Notes under the pieces: model-generated
What the model was told of the DNA's origin: nothing
Databases searched by the model: none
Seen by the model: the letters and a program-made list of their open reading frames with translations, nothing else
Position numbers and translations under genes: made by a program
From: Brevibacillus reuszeri
Lineage (GTDB): Bacteria > Bacillota > Bacilli > Brevibacillales > Brevibacillaceae
Length of the DNA stretch: 64,000 bases
NCBI RefSeq assembly: GCF_002897295.1
Contig: NZ_BEXF01000017.1
Span: 1 to 64,000, forward strand
Direction: 5' to 3'
Shown: positions 25,237 to 33,844 of the stretch, in pieces
How positions within the stretch are numbered: position 1 is the stretch's first letter
Layout of the letters: every line of letters begins with the position of its first letter

Positions 25237-26898
25237 GACCAGCGCCTCCATCTCTATAATATCGTATGGATAGCCTTGTTCTACGAGAAAAAGCTGGCGA
25301 TGAAGCGAGAATTCCTGCTCTCTCGTATCACGTGTGACTAATGTATAAAAATGCGCTTTGTTATCGTCTGTCTTAGGGCGAAGGATTCGTCCGAGACGCT
25401 GGGCCTCTTCCTGTCTGGAGCCGAATGTACCGGATATTTGAATTGCCACATTGGCGTCCGGTAAATCGACAGCGAAGTTGGCCACCTTTGATACGATCAA
25501 GCGCGTGATTTCCCCTTTTTTAAACTGACTATACAGAGCTTCTCTTTCTTTTTCTGGCACTTTTCCTGTTATGAGCGGCAGCTGCAAGGCGGTAGCCATC
25601 AGGTCCAGCTGGTCCACATATTGGCCGATGATCAGTACACGATCCTGCGCGTGACGCTCAAGTAATTGGCGAACCACCTCTAGCTTTCGGGGATTCTCAG
25701 CAGCAATACGAAATTTTTGCCGGGCACTGGCATGGGCATACGCTTCTCGCCACTTTGCTTCAAAGGGGAGACGAATTTCCTGGCAGCGAGCTTCGGCGAT
25801 CCAGCCCTGCTCCTCCATTGTTTTCCAAGGAATCTCGTATTTTTTCGGACCGATCAGCGTAAATACATCTTCTTCTCGTCCGTCTTCCCGAACGAGGGTT
25901 GCCGTCAGACCGAGGCGACGAGTAGCCTGGATGCCGGAGGTAACGCGAAAAACAGGAGCAGGCAATAAATGAACCTCATCGTAAATAATAAGGCCCCAGT
26001 CACGCTCTGAAAAGAGTCTCATATGAGGAAATTCTTCTTCAGCGGCAGGGCGGTAGGTCAAAATTTGATAAGTCGCCACAGTAATGGGTTTTACTTCCTT
26101 GCAATCGCCTGTGTACTCGCCAACCATGGCGGGATCAAGTCCAGTCTTGTCCAGTAGCTCTTGTATCCATTGGCGGACTGAGGTGGTGTTGGTGGTTAGA
26201 ATCAAAGTCGCTGTCTGTAATTGGCAAATCGCTCCCAGGCCGATAACCGTTTTTCCAGCACCACAGGGAAGGACTAGTACGCCACTTCCACCGATTGCCT
26301 CTCCGCCTGAATAAAAAGCGCTGACAGCTTCCTCCTGGTACGGACGAAGTGAAAAGGGTCTGCCTTGTGAGCTCACTTCGCGCAGACCAATCGGACAGGC
26401 TTCACCCGAGTTGTAGCCTGCAACATCCTGCACGGGGTAGCCTAGCCTGATTAGCTCCTGCTTGATCAAGCCGCGTGCATAGGGCTTCAATTTATACGGT
26501 TCGTCAAACAACTCTGCAATTGATTTATAAGAGAAGAGCTCCGCGAGCAGGAGTGGTTCCTCACTGGTTAATACGAGCGTGTCACCTGATCGTTCCAATT
26601 TGATCAGACCGTATTTTCGCATCGTCTCAGAAATTTCTTTGACAATGGTCGGCGGGACACCGTATTTGCTGTATGTACCAAGCGTTTCTGACACTCGTTC
26701 AGGCTCTATGCCGCTTGCTGCCGCATTCCAAAGTGACAGAGGGGTTATGCGGTACGTGTGAATGTATTCCGGGCTTTTGATGAGCTCAGCAAAACCATGG
26801 ATGGCTTGTCTTGCTTCGGTAAATAATGGATGCTGCGTTTCCAGTAAAATCGTCCGATCGCTCTGAACGATCATCGGTAGGTCTGGACGGTAAGACAA
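25234..26898 (-). CDS. XPB-like superfamily 2 DNA helicase
   Basis: The 554-aa protein has an N-terminal damage-recognition-like region (about 1-170) and the SF2 helicase core: LRPYQEEAV, Walker A GAGKT at 213-217, IIYDEVH (DEVH box), LTATLVREDGREED, and the C-terminal motifs VLIIGQYVDQLD, NFAVDLPDANVAIQ and EEAQRLGRILRP. The RED residues after LTAT are typical of XPB-family enzymes. The start is a TTG at 26898, eight bases after TGAGG; the longer frame to 27012 lacks a site and reads through the upstream region. Bacterial XPB homologues are thought to act in DNA repair; no Bax1-like nuclease gene is adjacent. Confidence 0.85.
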   Translation of the reverse strand: MSYRPDLPMIVQSDRTILLETQHPLFTEARQAIHGFAELIKSPEYIHTYRITPLSLWNAAASGIEPERVSETLGTYSKYGVPPTIVKEISETMRKYGLIKLERSGDTLVLTSEEPLLLAELFSYKSIAELFDEPYKLKPYARGLIKQELIRLGYPVQDVAGYNSGEACPIGLREVSSQGRPFSLRPYQEEAVSAFYSGGEAIGGSGVLVLPCGAGKTVIGLGAICQLQTATLILTTNTTSVRQWIQELLDKTGLDPAMVGEYTGDCKEVKPITVATYQILTYRPAAEEEFPHMRLFSERDWGLIIYDEVHLLPAPVFRVTSGIQATRRLGLTATLVREDGREEDVFTLIGPKKYEIPWKTMEEQGWIAEARCQEIRLPFEAKWREAYAHASARQKFRIAAENPRKLEVVRQLLERHAQDRVLIIGQYVDQLDLMATALQLPLITGKVPEKEREALYSQFKKGEITRLIVSKVANFAVDLPDANVAIQISGTFGSRQEEAQRLGRILRPKTDDNKAHFYTLVTRDTREQEFSLHRQLFLVEQGYPYDIIEMEALV

Positions 26899-27041
26899 GA
26901 GACTCACCTCATTAAAAAAAGCATAATGAATCAGAACTATGGTATCACAATCACGAAAAGAAAGAAAAACGAACAGGTAACATTCGTCCTGTCGTGGGAA
27001 AGAATAACCCAAAGTACCGACGGAAAGGATGAACGCGGGAC

Positions 27042-28367
27042 ATGGCAGTATGGGGCAGCTTGTTTAATCTGGTGTTGGTCGTGATCCTCGTCCTCCTCAA
27101 CGGGTTTTTCGTGGCGACCGAATTTGCGGTTGTAAAGGTGAGGGAATCACGTATTGCGCAGCTGGTGGCAGAAGGGAACCAGAGAGCCGTTCATGTTGAG
27201 CAGGTCATATCTAATTTGGATGCGTACCTGTCAGCTTGTCAGCTTGGAATTACCCTTGCTTCACTCGGTCTCGGCTGGTTGGGTGAGCCGGCGATCGCGA
27301 AGCTGCTGCATCCAGTTTTTCACTATTTTGGTCTAAACGATACGCTAGTCACGAGCATTTCCTTTATATTGGCTTTTTCGGTTATTACCTTTTTGCATAT
27401 TGTGTTGGGCGAGTTGGCGCCAAAGACACTGGCGATCCAAAAGACAGAAATGGTGGTGCTTGCGATTGCGAAGCCCATTTCGTTATTTCATAAAGTCATG
27501 TACCCGTTTATCGCGCTTCTTAATTGGTCGGCTAGCCGTTTTCTCGCTCTTTTTCATATTTCTATGGAGCCGCACCAGGAAGCACATACAGAGGAAGAGA
27601 TTCGCATTTTGGTCAATGAGAGTCATAAAAGCGGGTTGATCGACAATACAGAGCTGATGCTGGTTGACAACATCTTTGATTTTTCCGAAACGATGGCTCG
27701 TGAGATTATGGTACCGCGTACCGATATGGTCGTTTTGAATGTGCGTGATCCATTTGAAGAAAATGTTAGGCTGGTCCAAAATGGGCGATTCACTCGCTAT
27801 CCGGTTGTGGACGGAGACAAGGACCATGTGGTTGGCAGCTTGCATATCAAGGATATGCTGACAGGACTACTGGAGGGAGAGAGGAACGATCTCGAGACAT
27901 TGATGCGCTCGATCTTGACCGTACCAGAAACGATTTCCATTAGCCGTTTGTTAACCATGCTCCAAAAGCAGCGGGGACAAATGGCGATTATTATCGATGA
28001 GTATGGGGGAACGGCAGGCCTCGTTACGCTTGAAGATATAATGGAAGAAATTGTAGGAGATATTCAGGATGAATTTGACGATGAACGGCCAGAGGTCGAG
28101 CAACGTGATGATCTGCTCTCCCTTGATGGACGAATGCTGCTGGAGGAAGCCAGCGATTATTTGGATATCGACCTGGAGTCGAGCGAGGTGGATACACTGG
28201 CCGGCTGGATCTATATGCAAATTGATCATCCGCCGCGCGTGGGAGATGTGGTTCGCTGGGGGAATTACGAGTTTCTGGTGCACGAGGTCGATCATTATCG
28301 AATTACGCGGGTAGTGGTAAAAAAACTGGAAGAAAATACGACAAAATTCGAGGAAGAGCAGCAGTGA
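27042..28367 (+). CDS. CNNM/HlyC-CorC family membrane protein (DUF21-CBS-transporter-associated domains)
   Basis: The 441-aa protein has an N-terminal DUF21 membrane domain with about four helices, including the conserved LGITLASLGLGWLGEPA and FLHIVLGELAPKTLAIQ segments, then two CBS domains (about 205-335, with VPRTDMV and IDEYGGTAGLVTLEDI) and a C-terminal CorC_HlyC domain (about 350-430). Relatives include Bacillus YhdP/YrkA/YugS and magnesium efflux proteins such as MpfA. A close paralogue lies at 50144-51508. Role in Mg2+ export is inferred. A terminator follows. Confidence 0.87.
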   Translation: MAVWGSLFNLVLVVILVLLNGFFVATEFAVVKVRESRIAQLVAEGNQRAVHVEQVISNLDAYLSACQLGITLASLGLGWLGEPAIAKLLHPVFHYFGLNDTLVTSISFILAFSVITFLHIVLGELAPKTLAIQKTEMVVLAIAKPISLFHKVMYPFIALLNWSASRFLALFHISMEPHQEAHTEEEIRILVNESHKSGLIDNTELMLVDNIFDFSETMAREIMVPRTDMVVLNVRDPFEENVRLVQNGRFTRYPVVDGDKDHVVGSLHIKDMLTGLLEGERNDLETLMRSILTVPETISISRLLTMLQKQRGQMAIIIDEYGGTAGLVTLEDIMEEIVGDIQDEFDDERPEVEQRDDLLSLDGRMLLEEASDYLDIDLESSEVDTLAGWIYMQIDHPPRVGDVVRWGNYEFLVHEVDHYRITRVVVKKLEENTTKFEEEQQ

Positions 28368-28374
28368 TTCGACA

Positions 28375-28408
28375 AGCTAGTCTAAAAGAACCAGTCTGGC
28401 TTTATTTT
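28375..28408 (+). terminator. intrinsic terminator
   Basis: AGCTAGTCT pairs with AGTCTGGCT (one mismatch, one G-T), followed by TTATTTTC, just after the CNNM stop codon. Confidence 0.6.
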
Positions 28409-28444
28409 CTGGGGAAAACCGCATAATTTATTGAGCAAAAGAAC

Positions 28445-28529
28445 TTTTCAATGCAAAATAATATGCTATAATTGGACACAAGTTGCCTTTGCGCAACACA
28501 ATACAGCTTGATTGCCAGAGGGCAATCAA
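28445..28529 (+). promoter_or_regulatory. promoter and 5' leader hairpins of the ABC transporter operon
   Basis: TTTTCA (28445-28450) and TATAAT (28467-28472), 16 bp apart, form the promoter. The leader can fold into GTTGC/GCAAC and then into a strong hairpin TTGATTGCC-AGAG-GGCAATCAA at 28508-28529. No T run follows the second hairpin, so it is not a terminator; it may stabilise the mRNA or take part in control. No T-box or known riboswitch motif was found. Confidence 0.55.
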
Positions 28530-28559
28530 AGCAAGCAGAGCCTAGAGGAGGAAGTATAG

Positions 28560-29570
28560 ATGAGACGAGTAGCAACTATGGGACTGGCAGCATTGTTGGC
28601 ATTTTCATTGGCAGCATGTGGCAACCAAGCAACAGGGGAAAAAACAGAATCGACAGCAGCAAATGCTGGCGCACAGCAGACTGTGAAGCTAGGATTGACG
28701 CAATTCGTAGAACATCCGGCGCTGGATGCAATCCATAAAGGGATTTTGGATGGCTTGAAGGAATCCGGTTTTGAAGAGGGCAAGAATCTGGAAGTAGATT
28801 CGCAAAACGCCCACGGTGATATGAATAACACTGTCTCCATCGCCCAGAAGTATGCAGGTGATAAAAAGGATATGGTGATTGCGATTGCTACGCCGTCAGC
28901 ACAAGCAGCAGCGAAGGCGATTTCTGATAAACCCGTGCTTTTCAGTGCCGTAACAGACCCAATCTCGGCTCAACTGGTCAATACACTGGAAAAACCAGAC
29001 AAAAATGTGACCGGTACGTCAGACAAAGTTTCCATGGAACAACAACTGAAGCTGGTCAAGACCTTTATGCCTGAGCTGAAAAAGCTTGGAGTTATCTACA
29101 CCACATCCGAGGTCAATTCGGAAGTACAGGTGAAGGACTTGGAGGAAGCAGCCAGCAAAGAAGGCGTAGAAATTGTCAAAGCGGGTATTTCCCAACTGTC
29201 AGAGGTACAATTGGCAGCTCAGGGGCTCGTTGGAAAAACAGACGCCATGTTTATCCCGATCGACAATACGGTAGTTTCGTCATTTGAAGCAGTCCTCGGA
29301 GTGGCAGAGCAAAACAAGATTCCTGTTTTTGCCTCTGACACAGATACCGTAAAACGCGGCGCTGTTGCCACTTATGGTATTGATTACTATCAAATTGGCA
29401 AACAAACAGGGGAAATGGCTGCACGTGTGCTGAAAGGCCAGACTGTAGCAGATACTCCTGTAGAAGTTTCCAAGCAGGCCGACTTATACATCAACGAAAC
29501 AGCAGCTGCTAAGTTTGGTCTCCCTGTAACTGAGGCACTCAAACAGCAGGCGAAAGAAATCATCAAGTAA
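28560..29570 (+). CDS. ABC transporter substrate-binding lipoprotein 1 (TrpX-like)
   Basis: The 336-aa protein has a lipoprotein signal peptide with lipobox LAAC at residues 17-20, then a two-lobed type I periplasmic-binding fold of the PF04392/TrpX group (QFVEHPALDA near the N-terminus; FSAVTDP; GTSD; AVLGVAEQNKIPVFA; ATYGIDYYQIG). It is the first gene of an operon with a second, homologous binding protein, a permease and an ATPase. Streptococcal relatives (TrpXYZ) are linked to aromatic amino acid uptake; the ligand here is unassigned. AGAGGAGG precedes the ATG. Confidence 0.87.
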   Translation: MRRVATMGLAALLAFSLAACGNQATGEKTESTAANAGAQQTVKLGLTQFVEHPALDAIHKGILDGLKESGFEEGKNLEVDSQNAHGDMNNTVSIAQKYAGDKKDMVIAIATPSAQAAAKAISDKPVLFSAVTDPISAQLVNTLEKPDKNVTGTSDKVSMEQQLKLVKTFMPELKKLGVIYTTSEVNSEVQVKDLEEAASKEGVEIVKAGISQLSEVQLAAQGLVGKTDAMFIPIDNTVVSSFEAVLGVAEQNKIPVFASDTDTVKRGAVATYGIDYYQIGKQTGEMAARVLKGQTVADTPVEVSKQADLYINETAAAKFGLPVTEALKQQAKEIIK

Positions 29571-29597
29571 AAAGAGAGCTTCATGCTCTCTTTTTAT
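29570..29597 (+). terminator. internal terminator between the two binding-protein genes
   Basis: AAAGAGAGC and GCTCTCTTT form a perfect stem followed by T-rich sequence directly after the first binding-protein gene. It probably gives partial termination, raising the amount of the first binding protein over the downstream genes. Confidence 0.7.
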
Positions 29598-29662
29598 TCT
29601 TTTAAAAGTTTTTTAAACGTGGTAAGATTAGAAAAAAATTTTTCAAGGGGGATATTTATCAG

Positions 29663-30721
29663 ATGTTGAAACAGAAAAAAACTAGCAAAATTATTCAGAG
29701 TATTTTATTTCCTTTGGTGCTTTTGTCCGTCACAGCGTGTGGCCAGCAGGGTGCTGCTCCAGCAAGCAATCAGCCTGCAGCTCCTGCTACCGAAACAACT
29801 GCACCGGCCCCTTCAACTGAAACCAAGCAATTGACGATCGGGATTTCTCAATTTGTAGAACATCCTGCGCTGGATGCTGCCCGTGAAGGCTTCGTCAAGC
29901 AACTGGCGAAAAACGGATTTGAAGATGGCAAGCAAGTGAAAATCGATGTGAAATCCGCACAAGCGAGCATGGATACAGCAATCTCTATTGCACAAAAATT
30001 TGAGGCAGACAAAGTAGATCTGGTACTTGCAATCGCAACGCCAACTGCTCAAGCTGCCGCTCAAACGAGCAAAGAGATTCCAATTCTCTTTACAGCAGTA
30101 ACCGACCCAGTAGAAGCAGGTCTCGTCAAAGCGATGGACAAGCCAGGCGCTAACGTAACAGGTACGTCTGACATGAACCCGGTAGAAGAGCAATTGAAGC
30201 TCATCAAGGAATTGAAAGCAGATGCAAAATCAGTAGGTGTTATCTATAGCTCCGGCGAAGTGAATTCCAAGGTTCAAGTAGATGCAGCAAAAGCAGTTGC
30301 TGACAAGCTTGGTCTGACCATCCGTGAAGCAGCGATTACAAGTGCTACTGAAGTTAAGCAAGCGGCTGAATCAATGGTAGGCAAGGTAGATGCTTTCTAT
30401 GTACCAACAGACAACATGGTCGTATCCTCCATCGCAGCAGTCCTGGGTGTAGCTGAATCACAAAAAATCCCTGTTATCGCTGGTGAAGAAAACTCTGTGA
30501 AGAGCGGAGCGATCGCTACTTACGGTATCGACTACACCAAGCTGGGTGAGCAAACAGCTGATATGGCTACGAAAATCCTGAAGGGTGAAGCGAAGCCTGC
30601 GGACATGGCAGTAGAAATGCAAGCAGACATGAAACTCGTATTGAACAAAAAAGCAGCGGAAAAAATGGGAGTGACCATTCCGCAAGCTATGCTCGACCGC
30701 GCAGGAGAAGTGGTAGAGTAA
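29663..30721 (+). CDS. ABC transporter substrate-binding lipoprotein 2 (TrpX-like paralogue)
   Basis: The 352-aa protein has a lipobox (VTAC, near residue 26), a Pro/Ala/Thr-rich linker to about 55 and the same binding fold as its neighbour: QFVEHPALDA, FTAVTDPVEAGLV, GTSD, AVLGVAESQKIPVIAGE and ATYGIDYTKLG are shared. The pair arose by tandem duplication and has diverged at many positions, so the two may bind related but different ligands. AAGGGGGA lies upstream of the ATG. The permease gene follows after 27 bp. Confidence 0.87.
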   Translation: MLKQKKTSKIIQSILFPLVLLSVTACGQQGAAPASNQPAAPATETTAPAPSTETKQLTIGISQFVEHPALDAAREGFVKQLAKNGFEDGKQVKIDVKSAQASMDTAISIAQKFEADKVDLVLAIATPTAQAAAQTSKEIPILFTAVTDPVEAGLVKAMDKPGANVTGTSDMNPVEEQLKLIKELKADAKSVGVIYSSGEVNSKVQVDAAKAVADKLGLTIREAAITSATEVKQAAESMVGKVDAFYVPTDNMVVSSIAAVLGVAESQKIPVIAGEENSVKSGAIATYGIDYTKLGEQTADMATKILKGEAKPADMAVEMQADMKLVLNKKAAEKMGVTIPQAMLDRAGEVVE

Positions 30722-30748
30722 TAAACGCAGCAACAGGAGGACTTCTTC

Positions 30749-31681
30749 ATGAATTTGGCAATAATGGGAGCAATCGAACAGGGTTTGCTATTCGGTATTT
30801 TGGCCCTGGGCGTCTACCTTACCTTCCGCGTACTAAACGTACCTGACTTGACTGTTGACGGTAGCTTTGCCTTGGGCGGCGCTATTGCAGCTAAGTTTAT
30901 CATTGATGGAACCAATCCGTTTCTGGCCACCCTGCTGGCGTTTGTCGTCGGCGGGTTGGCGGGAGCCTTTACCGGTATTTTGCACACCAAAGGCAAAGTC
31001 AACGCATTGTTGGCAGGGATTTTGACTATGATCGCCCTGTACTCAGTGAACCTGAGAATCATGGGCAAAGCCAACCTGCCGCTTTTGCGTGAGGATACAC
31101 TCTTTACCTTCGTTCAGAATCTGAGCATCCCGAATCTGACAGTCGGTGGAGTGACCCTCATCACCGGAGTTGCCTTGGTATTTTTGATTGGTGTAATGGT
31201 CCTCAAGTTTATTATTGACTGGTTCCTTCATACAGACCTTGGACTGGATTTGCGCGCTACAGGTGATAACCCGAAGATGATTCGCAGCTTCGGAGTGAAT
31301 ACCGATACGACGACAATCGTCGGTCTGGCACTGTCTAACGGTCTGGTAGCTGTATCGGGTGCGTGGGTAGCCCAGTACCAGGGCTTTGCAGACGTCGGTA
31401 TGGGGATCGGTATGATCGTAATTGGTCTTGCTTCTGTTATTGTTGGGGAAGTACTGTTTGGAAGCTCCTCTATTTTCCGCGTCACGCTTGCTGTTATTCT
31501 CGGTTCAATCGTGTATCGCCTGGTTATCGCTATGGCGCTCCAAGCAGGCTTGAACCCGTCTGACATGAAGCTGATCACTGCCTTGATCGTTATTATCGCA
31601 CTGACGGTTCCGACCATTGCCAAGGGCATTTGGAAAAAACCGGCGATGCGCGCGGTGAAGGGAGGAAGCAGCGATGCTTAA
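30749..31681 (+). CDS. ABC transporter permease (TrpY-like, branched-chain-type fold)
   Basis: The 310-aa protein has about eight to nine membrane helices. It contains the N-terminal GVYLTFRVLNVPDLTVDGSFALGG segment and the coupling-loop region GLDLRATGDNPKMIRSFGVN near residues 165-185, as in BPD_transp_2 permeases of the TrpY group. It overlaps the ATPase gene by 8 bp. With the two lipoproteins and the ATPase it makes an uptake system. Confidence 0.87.
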   Translation: MNLAIMGAIEQGLLFGILALGVYLTFRVLNVPDLTVDGSFALGGAIAAKFIIDGTNPFLATLLAFVVGGLAGAFTGILHTKGKVNALLAGILTMIALYSVNLRIMGKANLPLLREDTLFTFVQNLSIPNLTVGGVTLITGVALVFLIGVMVLKFIIDWFLHTDLGLDLRATGDNPKMIRSFGVNTDTTTIVGLALSNGLVAVSGAWVAQYQGFADVGMGIGMIVIGLASVIVGEVLFGSSSIFRVTLAVILGSIVYRLVIAMALQAGLNPSDMKLITALIVIIALTVPTIAKGIWKKPAMRAVKGGSSDA

Positions 31682-32471
31682 AATTTCTGGAGTCAATAAA
31701 GTATTTAATGCTGGCACGGTCAACGAAAAGGTAGCACTGCGCAACGTGAATCTCGACGTCAAGCCCGGTGAGTTCATCACCGTGATTGGTAGTAACGGTG
31801 CTGGTAAGTCCACGATGATGAACATGATCTCCGGGGGCTTGATCCCGGATAGGGGTACGATTGCAATCGACGGCATAGATGTGACTCGAATGGGTGAGCA
31901 TCAGCGAGCAGGACTAATCGGTCGTGTATTCCAGGACCCGATGGCAGGTACCGCTCCAAATATGACGATTGAAGAAAATCTGGCCATCGCGCTTAGCCGA
32001 GGAAAACGACGCTCGCTTTCCTTCGGTGTCAACAACGATAAGCGAGAGCTGTTCCGAGAGCAGCTGAAGCAACTCGACCAGGGCTTGGAAAACCGTTTGA
32101 AAACCAAAGTCGGTTTTCTCTCAGGTGGACAGCGTCAGGCGCTCAGTCTTTTGATGGCTACCTTTACAGAGCCAAAAATCTTGTTGCTGGATGAGCATAC
32201 GGCTGCACTCGATCCAAAACGTGCGGCACTGATTGTCGATTTGACCGAGAAGGTTGTCAATCAATTTAAGCTTACAACGATCATGGTTACACACAACATG
32301 GAACAAGCACTCAACATGGGAAATCGTCTGTTGATGCTACACGATGGCGGCATCATTCTGGATATTCCTGACGAGAAAAAACGCACGATGAAGCCACAGG
32401 ATTTGCTGCGAGCATTTGAGACCGCTCGCGGTGGAGAAAGCTTAAACGAAGATCGTTTCCTGTTGACGTAA
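31674..32471 (+). CDS. ABC transporter ATP-binding protein (TrpZ-like)
   Basis: The 265-aa ATPase has Walker A GSNGAGKST at 39-47, Q-loop VFQDP, signature LSGGQRQ, Walker B ILLLDEH (His instead of the usual Pro follows the catalytic Glu, as is common in this subfamily) and H-loop MVTHN. It energises the uptake system encoded by the three preceding genes and ends the operon, which is closed by a terminator overlapping the convergent MFS gene. Confidence 0.88.
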   Translation: MLKISGVNKVFNAGTVNEKVALRNVNLDVKPGEFITVIGSNGAGKSTMMNMISGGLIPDRGTIAIDGIDVTRMGEHQRAGLIGRVFQDPMAGTAPNMTIEENLAIALSRGKRRSLSFGVNNDKRELFREQLKQLDQGLENRLKTKVGFLSGGQRQALSLLMATFTEPKILLLDEHTAALDPKRAALIVDLTEKVVNQFKLTTIMVTHNMEQALNMGNRLLMLHDGGIILDIPDEKKRTMKPQDLLRAFETARGGESLNEDRFLLT

Positions 32472-32484
32472 ACGTAATCTACTA

Positions 32485-33708
32485 TCAGCCTTCCTGTTTT
32501 AACGGGAGGGCTTTTTCTTTGCTTCGAAGATAGGAATGGATTGCCCACGCGCCTACCAGCAAGATTGCCGCCACGATTGTAAACAGCATCGCGCCTCCAT
32601 AATGAAGCAGTACAAGACTACCTAGGTACGGACCTAAAGAACGGGAAATATCCCAGTGTGTACCTGTTATGGCAAAATATCGCCCTCGCATCGATACAGG
32701 GGAGATACGCGTGACAAACGCCAATAGCTGGGTGATTCCGATACTTTCTCCGATCACGAGCAGCACTTGAAGGGCGATGAGCGCAGGAGCACTGTCCAGG
32801 AATGCGTAGCCGAGTGCCACTACGAAAAAGCACAGGTAGGAGCCTGCAATCAGCAGACGAGGATTCAGATGCTGTGTCCATTTCACTAGCAAAAATTCAA
32901 AGCAGAGCAGCAGTATTCCTTTTACCGATATGAGTAGTGCCAAGGTTTGCAAGTAATTAGGAAGCGTATTTTTCAAATGCAGCTGCAGGTTTGTTTCCGT
33001 TTGTGCATAGAACAGGCTGACCGGCAAGGACAGCATCATAATGGCGAGTGCAGGTCGATACGCCTGAAAAGAGCCGGTAGCGGGTTGATCCGTAGCAACA
33101 GTCTCGGTGTACTGTGGTAGCGCGGTATTTGGGATTTTCCACAAGACCGCAATCGTGTACAGGAATAGCGAGATAGCCGTAAACAAAAAGGCGAGTGCAG
33201 GATCAAACTGATAAATCATGACACCGATCAACGGTCCGATGGCTGCGCCAATGCTATGCGCCGTGTTCAACAGAGCAAAGGCACTTGCCATTTGCGCAGA
33301 AGCGATGGTGTCAGCGAGGTGCGCACGACTCACAGGAATGAACAGTGAGCGTCCTGCACCGTTCAACAGGTACAATACAGCAAAGGCAGCCATGGAATCA
33401 GCCCATGCCATTCCCAGCATCGCGATGCCTTGTAAAAAGAGCGCAACGAGCATCACAGGCTTGCGCCGGAAGCGGTCGGTTATCCCCCCAGCAACAAGCG
33501 TAATGAAGATTTCCGAAAGGGGCTGCAGTCCGATCACGATCATGGTCATCGTAATCGAGCTGCCGATTTTCTCGCTTAAGTACAGGACTAAAAACGGAGC
33601 GATCATAGCACTCGACAGCGAAGTGAGCAATTCTCCGAACAGGCGAACCCAAATCACGGGTGGATAGGTTGCGATGAAGCGATGAATCGAGCGTAGAGGG
33701 TTGGTCAT
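32485..33708 (-). CDS. MFS transporter, 12-TM (MdtH/SetA-like)
   Basis: The 407-aa protein has about 12 hydrophobic segments with motif A AGGITDRFRRKPVM after TM2 and GAGRSLFIPVSRAHLAD in TM4. ATG 33708 lies after AAAGGA; an upstream GTG at 33729 has no site. It is divergent from an SgrR-like regulator gene 137 bp away. In enterobacteria sgrR is also next to an MFS sugar exporter gene (setA), and the same pairing here suggests control of this transporter by the SgrR-like protein. Substrate unknown. Confidence 0.83.
   Translation of the reverse strand: MTNPLRSIHRFIATYPPVIWVRLFGELLTSLSSAMIAPFLVLYLSEKIGSSITMTMIVIGLQPLSEIFITLVAGGITDRFRRKPVMLVALFLQGIAMLGMAWADSMAAFAVLYLLNGAGRSLFIPVSRAHLADTIASAQMASAFALLNTAHSIGAAIGPLIGVMIYQFDPALAFLFTAISLFLYTIAVLWKIPNTALPQYTETVATDQPATGSFQAYRPALAIMMLSLPVSLFYAQTETNLQLHLKNTLPNYLQTLALLISVKGILLLCFEFLLVKWTQHLNPRLLIAGSYLCFFVVALGYAFLDSAPALIALQVLLVIGESIGITQLLAFVTRISPVSMRGRYFAITGTHWDISRSLGPYLGSLVLLHYGGAMLFTIVAAILLVGAWAIHSYLRSKEKALPLKQEG
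32487..32517 (+). terminator. intrinsic terminator overlapping the 3' end of the convergent MFS gene
   Basis: AGCCTTCCTGTT and AACGGGAGGGCT pair over 12 bp (two or three G-T pairs) with a TT loop, followed by T5. It lies inside the last codons of the minus-strand MFS gene (stop at 32485). Confidence 0.75.
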
Positions 33709-33768
33709 AGAATGGGTCCTTTCTATCACACTTGCAAATGGACAATTGCAGCATGCCGATTTTTATCA

Positions 33769-33808
33769 AATTGTACGGTGGCGCAGCGCGGAGAAAAAGC
33801 GTACGATT
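33769..33808. promoter_or_regulatory. possible operator between the MFS and SgrR-like genes
   Basis: AATTGTACG (33769-33777) and CGTACGATT (33800-33808) form an inverted repeat with one mismatch and a 22-bp spacer, in the middle of the divergent intergenic region. This would suit a regulator acting on both genes. Confidence 0.35.
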
Positions 33809-33844
33809 ATGGGTAATATTTTTTCATGTTTTTTAGAGTGATGG

